DNA from: Punctularia strigosozonata HHB-11173 SS5
Lineage: Eukaryota; Basidiomycota; Agaricomycetes; Corticiales; Punctulariaceae
DNA: 64,000 bases
Assembly: GCF_000264995.1 (NCBI RefSeq)
Contig: NW_006767437.1
Location: forward strand, 1,347,946 to 1,411,945
Reading direction: 5' to 3'
Shown here: positions 38,391 through 50,421 of the stretch, piece by piece
How the letters are laid out: every line of letters begins with the position of its first letter
Numbering within the stretch: the stretch's first letter is position 1
The notes under the pieces: model-generated
Seen by the model: the letters and a program-made list of their open reading frames with translations, nothing else
What the model was told of the DNA's origin: nothing
Databases searched by the model: none
Position numbers and translations under genes: made by a program

Positions 38391-39241
38391 TTCCAAGCGA
38401 TTCTAGCCCGGAACGTGCGCATGCAGGGCGATATCGCGTGATGCAAGCAGTAAGACAACCGCCAGGCCGTTGTGAACGGGGGCGGTAAGCTGAGCTGAGG
38501 ATGCAGGCAACAGCCAACTGTCTTACGGTGCTTTGCTTTGACGAGTGCCATCATCATACGCGCCTAGAAAAGTCGATTCGGCGCATGCGCGCCGGGATAC
38601 CAAGCACAGGGAACCGGTTTTACTTCCGATGGCACAATCATCACACACGCAGGGGGGTCGCTCATTATTCGACGGCATCACCGCGTTTCGGCAACCTAGC
38701 CTCGAGGGCTAAACGCCACCGTCAGGGTCTGCCCAGGTAGATAGAACGGTCTGCGAATTTCAGCTGGTGAAACGCGACCGTCACGGGTCCCCAAGCCCTT
38801 GGTCATCCACAGCCGACGTATTAGCCACCATTTGACGCGTGCCCGCTCCCATATACTCGGGGAAAACGGGCGACGGTCGTAGGATACTACGAATGATCAA
38901 TTGCAGCTTGATGGCTACGATCGCATGGGCATTTCACCCAAAAGGCCCAGCCGTGCGCCCCACAGGCGGAGTTGGTGGAGAATACAGTGACAGGGCTAAG
39001 TTAGCGGCCCGCAGGGATCAAGAACGGGTGGAAAGTTTGAGCCGGCCGCGGGACGGAGGCTGAGGAGAGCCTGCGATTCCAGGGTGTTCTCACGGGCGCC
39101 AACCAAGGGGGGGGGGGGTGGTCATCCCGTCGGGTCGTTCGCAGCGCCCTCCTCCTCACTCGTCGCCCATCTGCTGCTCCCCAACAGCCCACCCAACCAC
39201 TCCTAGCGTCGCCCACCACGTCGTACACAACAGTCCAGACG
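38391..39241. other. Divergent promoter, MYST acetyltransferase / LAMMER kinase
   Basis: About 850 bp shared upstream of both genes. It contains a run of ten G near 39108-39117. No open frame with family character was seen. Confidence 0.5.
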
Positions 39242-41167
39242 ATGCACACGGCCGTCCAGCCGTTGCCGGCCCAGATGCTGCCCCAGTACCCTCGCCCGCC
39301 GCTGCACGTCAACGCCGGCAGGAATCCGCCGCCGGCGGTGCTGACGCCAGCGCAGGGCAACACCGTCAGGAAGCGCAAGCGTCCGACGCACTACAGCGTC
39401 AGCTACAGCGAGGTCAAGGAGGTCGACAACGAGGGCAAGCTCCGGGACGTCATTGTTATCGAGGACACGCCGCCCCCGCCGACCGCATCCCCCGCCACCA
39501 CCCGGGCCAGTCTCAAGTTCTCGACGTCGTACCAGCCCACGCAGCTCTCTGGACCCATACGCACTCGGGCACGCGCCGCTGCGGAGGCTCAGGCACTTTC
39601 AGCGAGCACATCGACAAGTACCGTCATCGCACCGCCCGCGAAGAAGCGCAAGCGCGACTACCCGACGCCCTCCAGCGCCAGCAAGGCTGGTCCCAGTAGT
39701 CAACAACATGCCGTATCCACCACGAAGTCGTGGGCCAGCGGCAGTGGACAAACCGTCGATGATGTGAGTCGGTCCATCCCATTGTTCTCGTCGCACACTG
39801 AGATTCTTGCTACTCAGCCATCAAAGACGGAGGTACCTTGCGACGATAAGGAAGGTCACTACATCATCGTCCCCGACGATATGATATACCGGAGGTGTAA
39901 GTATCAACATGGCGACTTGCGACCACCGACCCTGATCCCATCGATATGCAGATCGTACCGTTCGCCTCCTTGGTCAGGGCACGTTCGGGAAAGTCGTCGA
40001 AGCCGTTGACACGCACACAAACAAGCGGGTGGCTATCAAGATTATTCGGGCCATCCAGAAGTACCGGGATGCCAGCAAAATAGAAGTTCGGGTACTCACC
40101 AAACTCAAAGAGCGCGATCCGCTGAATCGACAGTACGTGTGCTACATTTGCTGTTCGACCACATGCTGACGCGGCTTGACCAGCAAATGCATTCATCTCC
40201 TCCAGTGGTTCGACCATAGAAACCACATATGTCTCGTTTCGGAGCTATACGGAATGTGCATATACGACTTCTTGAAGGAGAACGACTTCGCTCCGTTTCC
40301 TCGTCAACATATCCAGTCGTTCGCCCGCCAACTCTTGGGAAGTGTCGCATGTAAGCCGGCTTTTCTTCGGTATATGCGCCGACCCTGACGCGTCACGCAG
40401 TCCTTCATGAGCTCAAGCTCATTCACACCGACCTCAAACCCGAGAATATCCTTCTCGTGTACAATGATTACAAGACCGTCCAGGTGCCGGTAGCCGGGAA
40501 GGTGCGCAGTGATGGGCTTACGTGTAGCGGCTTCCTTACTTACTAACCGAAATAGCGTAACCAACCGCCACGGACGAAGCGCATATTGGAGTCGACGGAC
40601 ATCCGCCTCATAGACTTCGGCTCGGCAACGTTCGACAATGAATATCACTCAACCGTCGTGTCGACACGGCATTACCGGGCCCCCGAAATCATTCTCGGTA
40701 AGTCACGACGCTCGACTCGATGTGTCACATCGCTGATGAAATATCTGTTAGGTCTTGGCTGGACATTCCCCTGCGACGCCTTCTCCCTCGGATGCATCTT
40801 GGTCGAATTCTACACCGGTGTCGCACTCTACCAGACGCACGACAACCTTGAGCACCTCGCCATGATGGAGATGGTGATGGGCAAGATGCCCGAGCGATAC
40901 GCCCGCGCCGGTGCGCGTTCCAAGCCAGAGTTTTTCAAGGAAGGTGGCAAGCTCGCGTGGCCTCCTGCGAAGGCGTCGCGGCAGAGTAAGCGCGAGGTTC
41001 GCGCGTGCAAGCCCCTGCAAGAGATCATCCCGCCGACGGACGTCATCAACCGCCACTTCTTAGATCTCGTCCGCAAGCTGCTGGCGTTCGACCCTGCCCA
41101 GCGGATCACCGTTCGGGACGCCCTTAACCACCCCTACTTTTCGTTGACCATCCCCAACGAACTATAA
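39242..41167 (+). CDS. LAMMER dual-specificity protein kinase (CLK/Lkh1/KNS1)
   Basis: Kinase that phosphorylates SR proteins and regulates splicing, growth or flocculation in fungi. The N-terminal 190 residues are Pro/Ser/Thr-rich and basic, with two KKRKR/RKRKR-like nuclear signals. The kinase begins YRTVRLLGQGTFGKVVEAVD (Gly loop) and KRVAIKIIRAIQKY (ATP lysine). Then LHELKLIHTDLKPENILLVY (the LAMMER variant HTDLKPEN of the catalytic loop) and IRLIDFGSATFDNEYHST, STRHYRAPEIILG. DAFSLGCILVEFYTGVALYQ and EHLAMMEMVMGKMPERY hold the defining LAMMER motif (EHLAMME). It ends RDALNHPYFSLTIPNEL. About seven introns are placed by GT..AG. Confidence 0.94.
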
Positions 41168-41765
41168 CAAACCCAGTGAACGGCGGACCTGGTCCGCCGC
41201 CAAAGTATATCGATAATGAACGAACGATTTTCGCGCGGCCTACACCACTTACTCGTCCGTTGATCCGGATCATCGCACCTTCCCTCCCCTTCAACGCCTC
41301 TTGCACATTGTACCGCTCGCAACTCAACGGATGTCTCGTTCGACGGCTGTCTCCATATATATCCCCGGGGCCTTCCAATACGCGTGTAATCAATACTGCA
41401 ATCCCGTAATGCTTCACTCACCGACCAAATCATCCAGCCTTTTCACGTTTCGCATCCTCTCGTATCATTACCACATTCTTCGCCTGCGATTATCTTCGTC
41501 ATCCTCAACCCTCCCCTCATCCGCACAGGCCTTATCGCCGTACGTGACTCTTCTATGTCCAATATGTCCACTCCTTCGCGAACGATCACATATGTATATG
41601 CTCGAACAACCGGTCCAAAGCTCTCCTTCCTTCTTGCGGCACCCCAACATTCGCCTACTCTTTATCCTCTTGATTAGGGACCCGGGCTATCTGTCTCTGT
41701 AACAGTATAACGTAGCACATGGTGCAACATAGATCAAGACCACGACCAAGACCAAGAAGCCGGAA
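41168..41765. other. 3' flank of the LAMMER kinase gene
   Basis: Short plus-strand frames here (for example 41301-41702) look like non-coding 3' sequence: they lack motifs and are not supported by splice signals. A CCACGACCAAGACC-like imperfect repeat lies near 41735-41757. Confidence 0.4.
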
Positions 41766-42068
41766 CTACGTCGCGAAGGCGTACTCATCATGTACAGGAC
41801 AACCGCCTGACGGATATTGGCGCCAAATTGGCATCGTACCCCCCTGCTCGGTCGGCACGAGGCTCTCCTCAATACAGACCCAGCCGTCGGGTATGTAGCT
41901 ATCGCGGAACTGCTCTGTGGCTGTCACTAGCAATGGGGCAACGCTCCCGCATTGGCGTGGGGCTCGTGATGGCGCAAAAGTAATCGCGGCGATCGCCGCG
42001 AACAACGGTCCAGGTGCGAAGGGGCCCCGGGTCTCCCATGACATGCATGACAAGCCGACTGCCTTCAC
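41766..42068 (-). CDS. Hypothetical short protein or exon
   Basis: The minus strand reads GSVAPLLVTATEQFRDSYIP, DGWVCIEESLVPTEQGGTMP, IWRQYPSGGCPVHDEYAFAT and a stop. The final 60 codons look coding. Upstream, the frame is hydrophobic (GPLFAAIAAITFAPS). It might be a separate small gene downstream of the hydrolase copy 2, or the last exon of something unrecognised. The first Met of the frame may not be the true start. Confidence 0.3.
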   Translation of the reverse strand: MKAVGLSCMSWETRGPFAPGPLFAAIAAITFAPSRAPRQCGSVAPLLVTATEQFRDSYIPDGWVCIEESLVPTEQGGTMPIWRQYPSGGCPVHDEYAFAT

Positions 42069-42267
42069 ACAGCGTAAGTTTAGATACGTCCGCCAAGTCT
42101 GATCTCACAATCCCCCCACACCCCGCTGCGGCCATGTTATGAATACTGCCACGTCCCCCCGGATCCACGAACGGCGCCTTGCCGTCCCAACGACCCAAAA
42201 GCAGGAACGGCCCCTCTCCTCTGCCCAAAATGATGCACCTCCGCGCTTCCGGGGAGGCCTCGGCGAT

Positions 42268-43407
42268 TCAATGCTTGACTTGGAGGTGCTTCGTGACGAA
42301 CGCGGCGGCCTGGTCGAGCGCGCCGTCGAACGCCTTGCGTGTCTCGGGGTCGCGCAGGTCCGGCCGGATCGCGAAGCCGTGCACGGTGCCCGGGTACACG
42401 ACGAGCTGCGCCTCAAAGCCCTTGCTGAGCGCCACCGGTGGTCGCGGTCCCTGCGGCGCCATGCTCGAAACCATCGCGTTGAAATTGTCTCGGGTGTATC
42501 CGCCGGCGTTGTTCATCTGCTGGTCGATGACAAGGAACTGGTTCACACTCTCCCTGAGTGCAAAAGCTGTCGTCAGCGCCGGGGGGGAGGGGCACTATCT
42601 ATCTGTCAAGGCAAGAAAGTACGTACCGGGCGGTCTTGTCGAATACGTGATCGTGCTCGGCCCAGACGAATGAAACTGCCTCCGTAATCTGCGTGATGTC
42701 GTCGAACGAGACGTGCGAGGGGTGGCATACGACCGCCGCTTTGAACTGCACAGTTTGGCTGCTGATAAAGTGGACGGCGTGCTTCGCGCCACAGCCATAT
42801 CTGTATCGACACGAACACGTAATATTTGGTGTCGGTCTGGGTGAGTGCAGTGCAGCGTATCCGATACGTACCCGACCGCGGCAAGTTGGCTGTGCTCGCG
42901 TTTGAGGGCTGTCAGGAACTCCAGTATCTGGGCGGTATGTGCCTTCGGATGATGCTCAAGGCTTTCTACGGCAATAATATCAGCTGCGCTGGATGTTGAC
43001 GCGGCAGGGATGCTGGACCGACCTGACAACTTCTTGATAATGTTACGTTGGTCCTTGATTGCGATGACGCTGTGGTCCTCCGGGGAGACGCCGTCGCCTG
43101 CGAAGATGTCAGGGCAATATACGGTCAAGCCGGTCTTCTCGGCGAGCAGATCGGATATGAGCTTCGCGTTCGGAATCTGCGGGAAAACGGGCTGTCAGTA
43201 CCTGGACGCGCTACAAATGAGCGGGCTGCTCGGGCGCACCTTGAAGCCGAACTCGTCGTAGAAAACGACGACTGCAGAAGAATTATCCTTCTGAACAGGT
43301 GGCTGAGCAACGTAGGTGTCCAGGGGGCCAACTTTCGTCTGGCTGCCTCTGGGTGTACCTTCAAGGCTACCTGCAGCAGGGTATGAGGGAATGATTTCGG
43401 ACGCCAT
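42268..43407 (-). CDS. Dienelactone hydrolase family protein, copy 2
   Basis: Paralogue of the enzyme at 28929-30025. ATG 43407 gives MASEIIPSYPAAGSLEGTPR, DTYVAQPPVQKDNSSAVVVF and YDEFGFK. Then IPNAKLISDLLAEKTGLTVY, CPDIFAGDGVSPEDHSVIAI. A variable middle is followed by ESLEHHPKAHTAQILEFLTA. The nucleophile exon has YGCGAKHAVHFISSQTVQF and VVCHPSHVSFDDITQITEAV, with the acid in AEHDHVFD. The last exon has VALSKGFEAQLVVYPGTVHG (catalytic His), FAIRPDLRDPETRKAFDGAL and ends HLQVKH, stop at 42268. Intron positions match copy 1. All triad residues are present, so it looks functional. The substrate is unknown. Confidence 0.87.
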
Positions 43408-44020
43408 AGGATAATTCGATAGACGCTAGGGACCACTGAAGAAAGACCATGGGGTTATATAGCCATGAAGATAAGCAAAGTTACTCTGCATTCCAGGAAT
43501 TGCACGTCTGGATCGCGCAGTATCCTTGACATGAGAAATCTTAAGGAATTTTGCCATCAGGAAGCGGAGGCAACCACCCGAGAGGTATCATGAAACAAGA
43601 TCATCCTGGGATTGGAACGTAGAACAGACGCGGTGGCACTGCGGAACAAACTGAAATGTAGACCAAACCAGGTAGAGCGTTTTATGAGATCCGGAAAGCC
43701 AATGATGCCATATGGGCGCGTCCCTTATCTTCGACCAGGGCACCCAATCCAGCGAGTCGTTGTATGTTTCTGACAGGCTTCGGGAGTACAGCATCAGTCG
43801 AGTTACATGTACCGAATTGTCCATGAAAGACGAGCAGGTCGCCGGTCAACAGAATGAAAAGGATACACAGTGCACGTGACGGGATATTGCGTTCACGATC
43901 CCTTCCCCGCACGATCATCATGACGCGCATCGACGCTGCACAGTTGGCGCGGGTGACCGTCCCAGTGGCACTTGAATCGGTCGCAACGAATTCGCAGGTT
44001 GTCTACCGCCCACAACAATC
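43408..44020. other. Divergent intergenic stretch, hydrolase copy 2 / DUF1295 gene
   Basis: Upstream region for both genes. A TATATAG element at 43457-43463 lies about 50 bp upstream of the hydrolase start, a position similar to the TATATAA of copy 1. No gene was recognised. Confidence 0.45.
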
Positions 44021-45237
44021 ATGGCCGTCCTCTCCCGCCTCCTCCCCGTTGTCGCGAGTGCCTACGGTCTGCAGTCTGTACTCGCTGCCATCTTTGTACC
44101 GCAGGCCAATGAAAAGTTCTACGATCTGGGCGGCGCGCTAGGGTTCATGTCGACCACGTTTATCTCGCTCTATTACCCCGCACTGAAATCCAAGTTCTAC
44201 GAGGGAAAGATAATCTCGTTGCCGCCGTTGAGCAGCTTCGCGCCCAGACAGCTTCTCATCACCGCTTGCTTGGGCGTCTGGAGCGCCCGACTGGGCAGTT
44301 TCCTGTTCAATGTGAATCGCCAGTAGTATGCGGAGAATCATGTAGTTGAACTGAACTTAGCGCGCCATGAAAGCCGGCGGAGACTCGAGATTCGACGAGG
44401 TCAAACACCAGCCGGGCACGTTCACCGTCTTCTGGATGGCTCAAGGTGTGTATACGGACGTTGTTGTCACGCGCGCGAGGACCGGCTGCTTGTTTCTGAT
44501 CTTTATATTGTAGCTACCTGGGTTCTCCTGGTCGGGTTACCTGTTTACCTAGTGAACGTCCTACCTGGCCACCTGCATCCGGCGCTGTCCATCAGGGACT
44601 ACGCCGCCGCCGCACTTTTCGCTTCGTCGTTCCTCTTTGAGGTGACGGCCGACCACCAGAAGTCGGTATGGCGCAAGGCCAGGGATCGCAAGCAGCATGA
44701 CGAGAAGTTTCTCACGTCCGGTTTGTGGGGCATCTCCCGCCATCCTAAGTGCATGAAGTGCCTTGTTAGCCTCCCCTATATGCGCTAATGCGATTACATG
44801 TATGCAGCTACGTCGGAGAGGTTGGGATTTGGACCGGTATCTGGGCGCTCTCGACCGCGAGTTTGCAGACGGCGTACTTCCCTCGTGGAACGGTCGCTCT
44901 CGCTGCAGCCAGTCCTCTCTTCACCTACTTCCTCCTTCGCAAGGTGCGTGTGTCCTTAAGCTACTATGTACTCGTCTTACTGGTGGGTTTACTGTAGGTT
45001 TCCGGCGTCCCGCCCCTGGAGGTGAGTAAACAATCATGATCGTTCTCGGTTCCGCTGAACATATGCGCCTTCTTCCAGCGTGCTGGGAACAAGAAATTCG
45101 CGGGTGATCCAAAATGGGCCGAATATAAAACGTATGCAGCACTTGTTCCGATATCTCCGTCTGCTCCACTCACGGTATGGCAACCCTTCAGTAATGTTCC
45201 AATCTTCTGGCCATTCACGGGAGGCGACCGATCGTGA
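44021..45237 (+). CDS. DUF1295 (steroid 5-alpha-reductase-like) membrane protein
   Basis: Multi-spanning ER-type membrane protein whose family is related to steroid reductases and isoprenylcysteine methyltransferases. Exon 1: MAVLSRLLPVVASAYGLQSV, FVPQANEKFYDLGGALGFMS, LITACLGVWSARLGSFLFN. Exon 2: RAMKAGGDSRFDEVKHQPGT, FTVFWMAQ. Exon 3: ATWVLLVGLPVYLVNVLPGH, FEVTADHQKSVWRKARDRKQ and the signature FLTSGLWGISRHPK. The next exon completes it with YVGEVGIWTGIWALS. Short exons VSGVPPLE and RAGNKKFAGDPKWAEYKTY follow. It ends WPFTGGDRS, stop 45235-45237. The R-H-P-K/N-Y-x-G-E motif is the cofactor-binding block of the family. The reaction is not known. Confidence 0.85.
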
Positions 45238-45440
45238 ATGGTCATCGTAGTCATTCTTCTTGTGTCTTTAGGGGGTCAAGCTATACGCTATCATCTGCAG
45301 GGTGGCAAGGCTGGGCATGATAGACGCTCCTGGCAGATGGCAAGGTTTCGCTGATGTTCTGTACATTCATATGTCCGTGGCATGTTCTGTGCGCTGTAAT
45401 GGCTAGGAAATGGAGTGCCATCGGAACTATAATGCGCGTC

Positions 45441-47326
45441 TCAACCCGGAGTAGGAATTAGTTCACCCTGAGCCTGTAGCCTAGGATATGTCTGTCCGGC
45501 GATCGACCCAGGTTGATGCTGCCCGATTCCAAGGATGTCGAGCGGTACATCTTCCGGAAACTGGATGGTCTTCGCTGACGATGGACCGTAACCCCCGATA
45601 GAAGCTCGCAGATTCAGGAGCAGGCGACAAGCCTGAAGTGTCACGCATCAGCAGCAAACCAGTACGAGGAGGACGCGGAGAGCCGGCATAAACACATACA
45701 GAGATGGCGTGTGCTGTTATGACGAAGCTACAGGCAGGGGTTTCAGGGTTTGTCGCTGGATGTGTACAAAGCTTTTTGCGTACGGATTGTATAGTGCAAT
45801 CAGCTTGCGGTTCGTGAATGCGAGTGCGTCAAAGATGCTCAGAGCTTGTACGCCTGCCAACGAGTGAGCATATATCCCAGGACCTCGATGAAACGGGTCT
45901 TAACATGTCGTCCTTCGTAAATATAATCAGTCACGCAATTATCTTATTGACTGGTCCTGTACACACATGAAGAACCAAACGGTGCCATCGCGCGTCATGA
46001 TATACAAAATAGGCATCAGTTTCCGCTGGTCACGGAGACATAGGTTCGAAGCCTTGCTTTTCAATGACTGGCGGACCATCATGGCAAGGTATAGCACTGA
46101 AAATGATGATGGTAAGCAAGTCCATCGACCGGGTTCGATTTCGGTGGAATGTCTTACCGTTGACGAGCGTATTCCATATGCTAGTGGTGCATCAGACACG
46201 GGATCAACGTGACATACGTGATTATCCTACCCAACTGCTAGGGAGATCGTGACAAATCTGGGTGGCGACGTGTTGCAGCCGTTGAAGGGCGGAGGCAGCG
46301 TGGATGCAGATGGTCGCAGAGACACGGCATTCGCTGACCAACCGACTAGTATACCCTACACAATAGTTTTGAACCTATCTGGACGTGGCGTATTCAGCCT
46401 TGCATGCTCACGATCAGAGATCCTGCGTCAGGGCATGCGGTTAGTGAATATCTGCTACTGACGGAGGACTGCACGAACCGGCGTATAGTATCCTGACGAG
46501 TAGCCTTGCTTTAAGAGCGTATGATCAGATGGAATATGACACTCTGGCGAAGAAGATAGGGAACTTACCTCTCGGGCTATCATGGTAAAGCGCACATAGC
46601 CTCATGGCCTGCATCATTTCCCCCGTCCCCAACGGAAACACGGAAGTATGGAAGCCCTCGAACCAGAACCAGAACCGGCAGCTAACGAGAGATGGATCAA
46701 CTTCTTCCAGCTCAAGCTGAAATGCCGTGACGCACAATTCATCCTGGCGTTGTTTCAGCTATGAATTCGATAATGTCGTGATGGTCGATTCGATGACTTA
46801 CAGTGAGTTCAACGTCCGGAACTGATATGTCTAAGCTAACAATCAGCGTGGTCGTTTGCCGAGTGCCATTGGTATGCCGTACATTTGAAGCAGAATCTGG
46901 ACCTTCATGTTAATGAATTATGCACTTGCATCGCGAGGCAGACGTACATTATTACGAATGTTGAGTAATACCTCATGACAATATACAGTGCTTTATGCAG
47001 CGTGAAATTTCGCCTGTAGAATAACCCAAAACTGTCAGGATCGCCTAGCTTTTCAACGAGCTGTCGCCTGACCGCCATATAAGCGTAAACTGACTGGAAA
47101 GGTTAGCGGTCGATCTCACTGTCGCAGACAATCAACGCACCTCCTGGGGCAATGTTAACATAACATCGTACAAGAGCCATGTGATGCCCGCTACGTATGC
47201 ACTTGCTACCACTCTCGAGTCCCGAGCTTCCTGAAGCAACAACTTCGTCGTTGTTGGGTCCATTATAACATTGATGGTGGCATTGGGTAGCGTTGCTCCG
47301 AGGATGTCTGGTAGAGTTGATAGCAT
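45441..47326 (-). CDS. DUF6533-type multi-spanning membrane protein, copy B
   Basis: Second member of the family at 30325-32145. Exon 1 from ATG 47326: MLSTLPDILGATLPNATINV, then SRVVASAYVAGITWLLYDVM, LTLPQE. Short exons give FTLIWR and RNFTLHKALYIVMR. One exon has VSCRFWFWFEGFHTSVFPLG, MMQAMRLCALYHDSPR. Later exons give FSVLYLAMMVRQSLKSKASN and MPILYIMTRDGTVWFFMC (the RDGTxxF motif). The last has CRLLLNLRASIGGYGPSSAK and ends at 45441. The motif order is that of the family; several joins between 45650 and 46520 are uncertain. The role is unknown; such proteins occur in large numbers in agaricomycetes. Confidence 0.6.
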
Positions 47327-48162
47327 CCGCCTATCCGAGCAAGCTCAAGATCCATAGAGCCCGGACGAGGCTCCACTATGCCGGTCTGGAACCAAAGTGT
47401 AGGCGGTCAGGATGCCCAGGGGATGCGAGGCACACAGCGTGGGGTGTTCTGAATGTGGGCTATGGAAAGCGGGAGAGAAAGGTCAGGGGAGGGGGGAATG
47501 CCCGAGAGGAGGCGGCTAGAGTTGCCAGTGAGTAACGTGGCGTCGACGAGTTGTGGAGCGATCCACGGAGGTCCACACGGACTGTTGCACGACAGCTTGC
47601 AAATATGCCAGGCGCTCTTTGGTGGAGAAGAAGTAGCACCGCTTCAGTTCATCAGACAACGGACACCGCACTAAAGCAGACGCAAGCGAGTCTAACGAGA
47701 TCGGTCCCGCACATCCCGGTCCGGGGAAAACCGTAGAACCAGGAGCGCTGGATTCATTCTGTCAACGGCGTTCTGCCATGACTTCCGACCTCTTGCTTGA
47801 CCGCATAGGTCTGAGTACTCGGATATCTCTCAGTACCGACAGACCCCGTTGAAGGTTGGCCTGAGCGGGTTGCATATCGCTGACCCTTTGACGTTGTTCG
47901 TCACTGACGAAACGGTCCCGGCTTCTGGATGGTTTTAACGGCGTGCGATACGCCGTCACCTGTACGTTATTGTCACTGGAACCATCAGAAACGCGGGAAG
48001 AGGCGAAGCCTAGAGTGCAGGTGTAACAGCGCCGAGTTCTCGTCATTGCTTCTCGCGGTTCCGGGAGGAATGACGAGACAAAGTCGCGCCAATGAGTCGG
48101 CGGTCCTGTCATGTATGTCCTTGTCAGCGGTTGTGTAGCCCAAAATGGAACCGTTGTCATAC
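47327..48162. other. Intergenic stretch upstream of the tRNA pair
   Basis: A minus-strand frame (47762-48406) covers part of this and both tRNA genes, but shows no motif and is judged not to be a gene. Nothing else was recognised. Confidence 0.45.
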
Positions 48163-48265
48163 GGGCCTGTAACTCAGTGGTAGAGTGCCTGCTTTGCAAT
48201 CTGTCTCCTACGGAGGGCACGGATAAGACTGCATGAAGTCCTGGGTTCAATCCCCAGCTGGTCCA
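48163..48265 (+). tRNA. tRNA-Ala(UGC) with intron, copy 1
   Basis: The cloverleaf is visible. The acceptor is GGGCCTG/CTGGTCC with discriminator A. The D arm is ACTC..GAGT and the T arm CTGGG-TTCAATC-CCCAG. The anticodon stem CCTGC/GCATG has one C-U mismatch. The loop TTTGCA places TGC at 34-36, so alanine. About 32 bases between the loop and GCATG form an intron after position 37. The CCA tail is not encoded, as usual in eukaryotes. Box A and box B sequences lie in the D and T arms. Confidence 0.88.
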
Positions 48266-48346
48266 CGCTTTTTGGGGTTGTTCACTTGCATTACGCTCCG
48301 TCGGGCATTCCCCGATGCAACCGATACATATTCTCGTGTGCCTGAA

Positions 48347-48437
48347 GGGCCTGTAACTCAGTGGTAGAGTGCCTGCTTTGCAATCCTGTGGATGATACGA
48401 CTGCATGAAGTCCTGGGTTCAATCCCCAGCTGGTCCA
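48347..48437 (+). tRNA. tRNA-Ala(UGC) with shorter intron, copy 2
   Basis: The mature sequence is the same as copy 1, 81 bp downstream in the same direction. The intron (about 20 bases) is 12 bases shorter than in copy 1 and differs in sequence. Intron identity is the main difference between the two copies, which implies tandem duplication with purifying selection on the exons only. Confidence 0.88.
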
Positions 48438-48659
48438 CGGTTTTGCCGAAGTCGTTTGCGAAACGAGTTGGGAAATCTAGCATCCCTACGATTACAGTCG
48501 TGTCAAGCATCGAGTATATTAGCTTCTAAATTAGCTCCTTTTCGCCCTTAAGCAGACGACGCGCAACACTGAAAGTGCTGTGCGCCCGCCCTATTTAAAT
48601 ACCATTCAGACCACCAGGACATGTACAAGCACGCTCCCTCCGTCTCGATAGAACGCCGC

Positions 48660-50072
48660 CTATTGAGACTTCCCAAGCTTTTCCTTTTCTTGCTCTTGTC
48701 GTTGCGCGTCCATTCGCTTGATCTCGAGCATCGGGTCGAGGTGCGATTGCGGTTGGCGGTAGGAGCCGTAAAACTTGTCCGCCCACGTGAAGTACTGCGA
48801 GAAGAAGAGAGAGCGACGTCAGCGTAGTTCGGAGCTGAGATCGTCGGATGAATGGGGAAGGTGGGGCGTCGGGGCCAGGATTGAACCTTATGACCCGATG
48901 CGTGCGGCTGCTTGCCCTTTCGGGCAAGAAGTGCCCACCCTTGCACGAGGAGAAAGAGAAAGAGGATGCTCACTTGGCCATAGTTGACGGTGAAGTAGAG
49001 GTGGTGGAGGGTATGATGCGCAGGACCGTTTATGATCGTCTCTAACGGGTGTCCAGTGATCATGTCCGAGTCGTGGATCTGGAGGTTAATATTAAGCTCC
49101 GGAAGATCTTCGGTGAGCGCATATGGCAAACGTACGAATATACTCCAAAAGTTCACGACGACAAAGAGGCCGAGGTAAAGGTAGCGATGGAAAGGCAGCA
49201 GGAAAACGATGAGGTGGTACGGGACGGATTGGAGGTAACCGTCGACAGGATGGAAGGCGTGGGACGCGAATGGGGTGGGGACTATGGAGTGCCGTTCAGT
49301 GAACCAGAGCGGCAGAGCTGGGAGACAGCAACGTACTGATCCATTTGTGATGCGGCTTGTGGATATACTTGTAGATGAGCGGATGGTGCAATAACCGATG
49401 GACCCAGTAAATGCCGTAGTCCGTGAAGAGCAGGAATCTGAAGCGAGTGTCGGCCAGGTTAGCAATCACCGCTATGAGCCAAAGACCGGCAGGAACTTAC
49501 ATAGGTACTGAGGCGACCAACCATAGCCAACCGTATTCCTCTACGTTGTCGTACATGTTCGAATACCCCTGAACTTCCGCAAAGAACCATGGTAGAGTGA
49601 GGAGGGTCATCATAGGGAATGCCCGCAAGCTGCACTCAATCTCCTGTCGTACTTGGTTCTTGAGGAACCGGGGATGGCGCATCATGTTATGGTCGAATAT
49701 GAACTGGTACGAGAGACTAGCGAAGATAAAATAGAGGAGGTGGATGCCGACGAGGGTGAGCACGGATATCGAAAGCAGTTGTCGCGGAATATAGTCTCGT
49801 GGCCACGCGGAGACTACGTCTGGTGATGTCAGAAGGGATGCAGACATGTTGAGGCCCGGGGTCGCATAAGAGAGAGGCGGATGCGGGAGGTAGGAAACAA
49901 CTTGCGACCACGTTGATGGTGCGCATCCGCTCGAGAGGATGGGGGCGAGTGTAGAGCCGTTCACCGACTTGAGAACGGTAGGCACCGCGTCGGCAAACGC
50001 AGAGATAGGGAGGAGGCGCGAGTATAACGCGTCGAGGAAGAGGTCGTCGCAGAGGGTAAGCACGAGATCCAT
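48660..50072 (-). CDS. ERG3: C-5 sterol desaturase (ERG3)
   Basis: Di-iron ER membrane enzyme that adds the C5 double bond in ergosterol synthesis. ATG 50072 gives [20 protein letters not shown]. Helices include [20 protein letters not shown] and [15 protein letters not shown]. The three histidine boxes are present: HRLLHH in [25 protein letters not shown], and HHTLHH in [39 protein letters not shown] and [20 protein letters not shown] lie between. The last exon is [40 protein letters not shown], ending GKSQ with stop at 48660-48662. Four or so introns are needed. Length and box spacing are normal. The ATG follows a longer frame that lacks homology. Confidence 0.93.
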
Positions 50073-50421
50073 GATTAGACGGGGTCGCGTAGGGATATGA
50101 ATGTAAACCTGCAGGGAAAGCCAACCGTCGTCGAGGCCCACGGCGGGGTGCGTGTGTGAGCCGGGGAATGTCGCCCATGGTTTTAATATTCCGAACGGAC
50201 CAGGTCAGACCACTCGAGAAATTTAGCCACGTGGATATCTTATCCGATATGTCATGCCTTCGGCGTCTCCGGCGATCACTTTCTTGGTCATCGATCCTCA
50301 CGGTGACACCGATGTTTGGCGTGACTCTTTGCGGCCGTGCCTCGGCTTCAACCCAGGTTGCATCGCACTCCAGGCAGACCATACAGGGGCTCTAGGTCAC
50401 ATACAGATGGTAGCCAGAACA
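50073..50421. other. Short intergenic stretch between ERG3 start and RAE1 end
   Basis: Promoter side of ERG3. No sterol-response motif was recognised with confidence and no gene was seen. Confidence 0.45.

Noticed and set aside
42139-42687. Plus-strand frames of 160-180 codons
   Set aside because: Antisense to the dienelactone hydrolase exons with catalytic residues on the minus strand.
47762-48406. 214-codon minus-strand open frame
   Set aside because: It spans both tRNA genes in antisense and has no family features or splice support.
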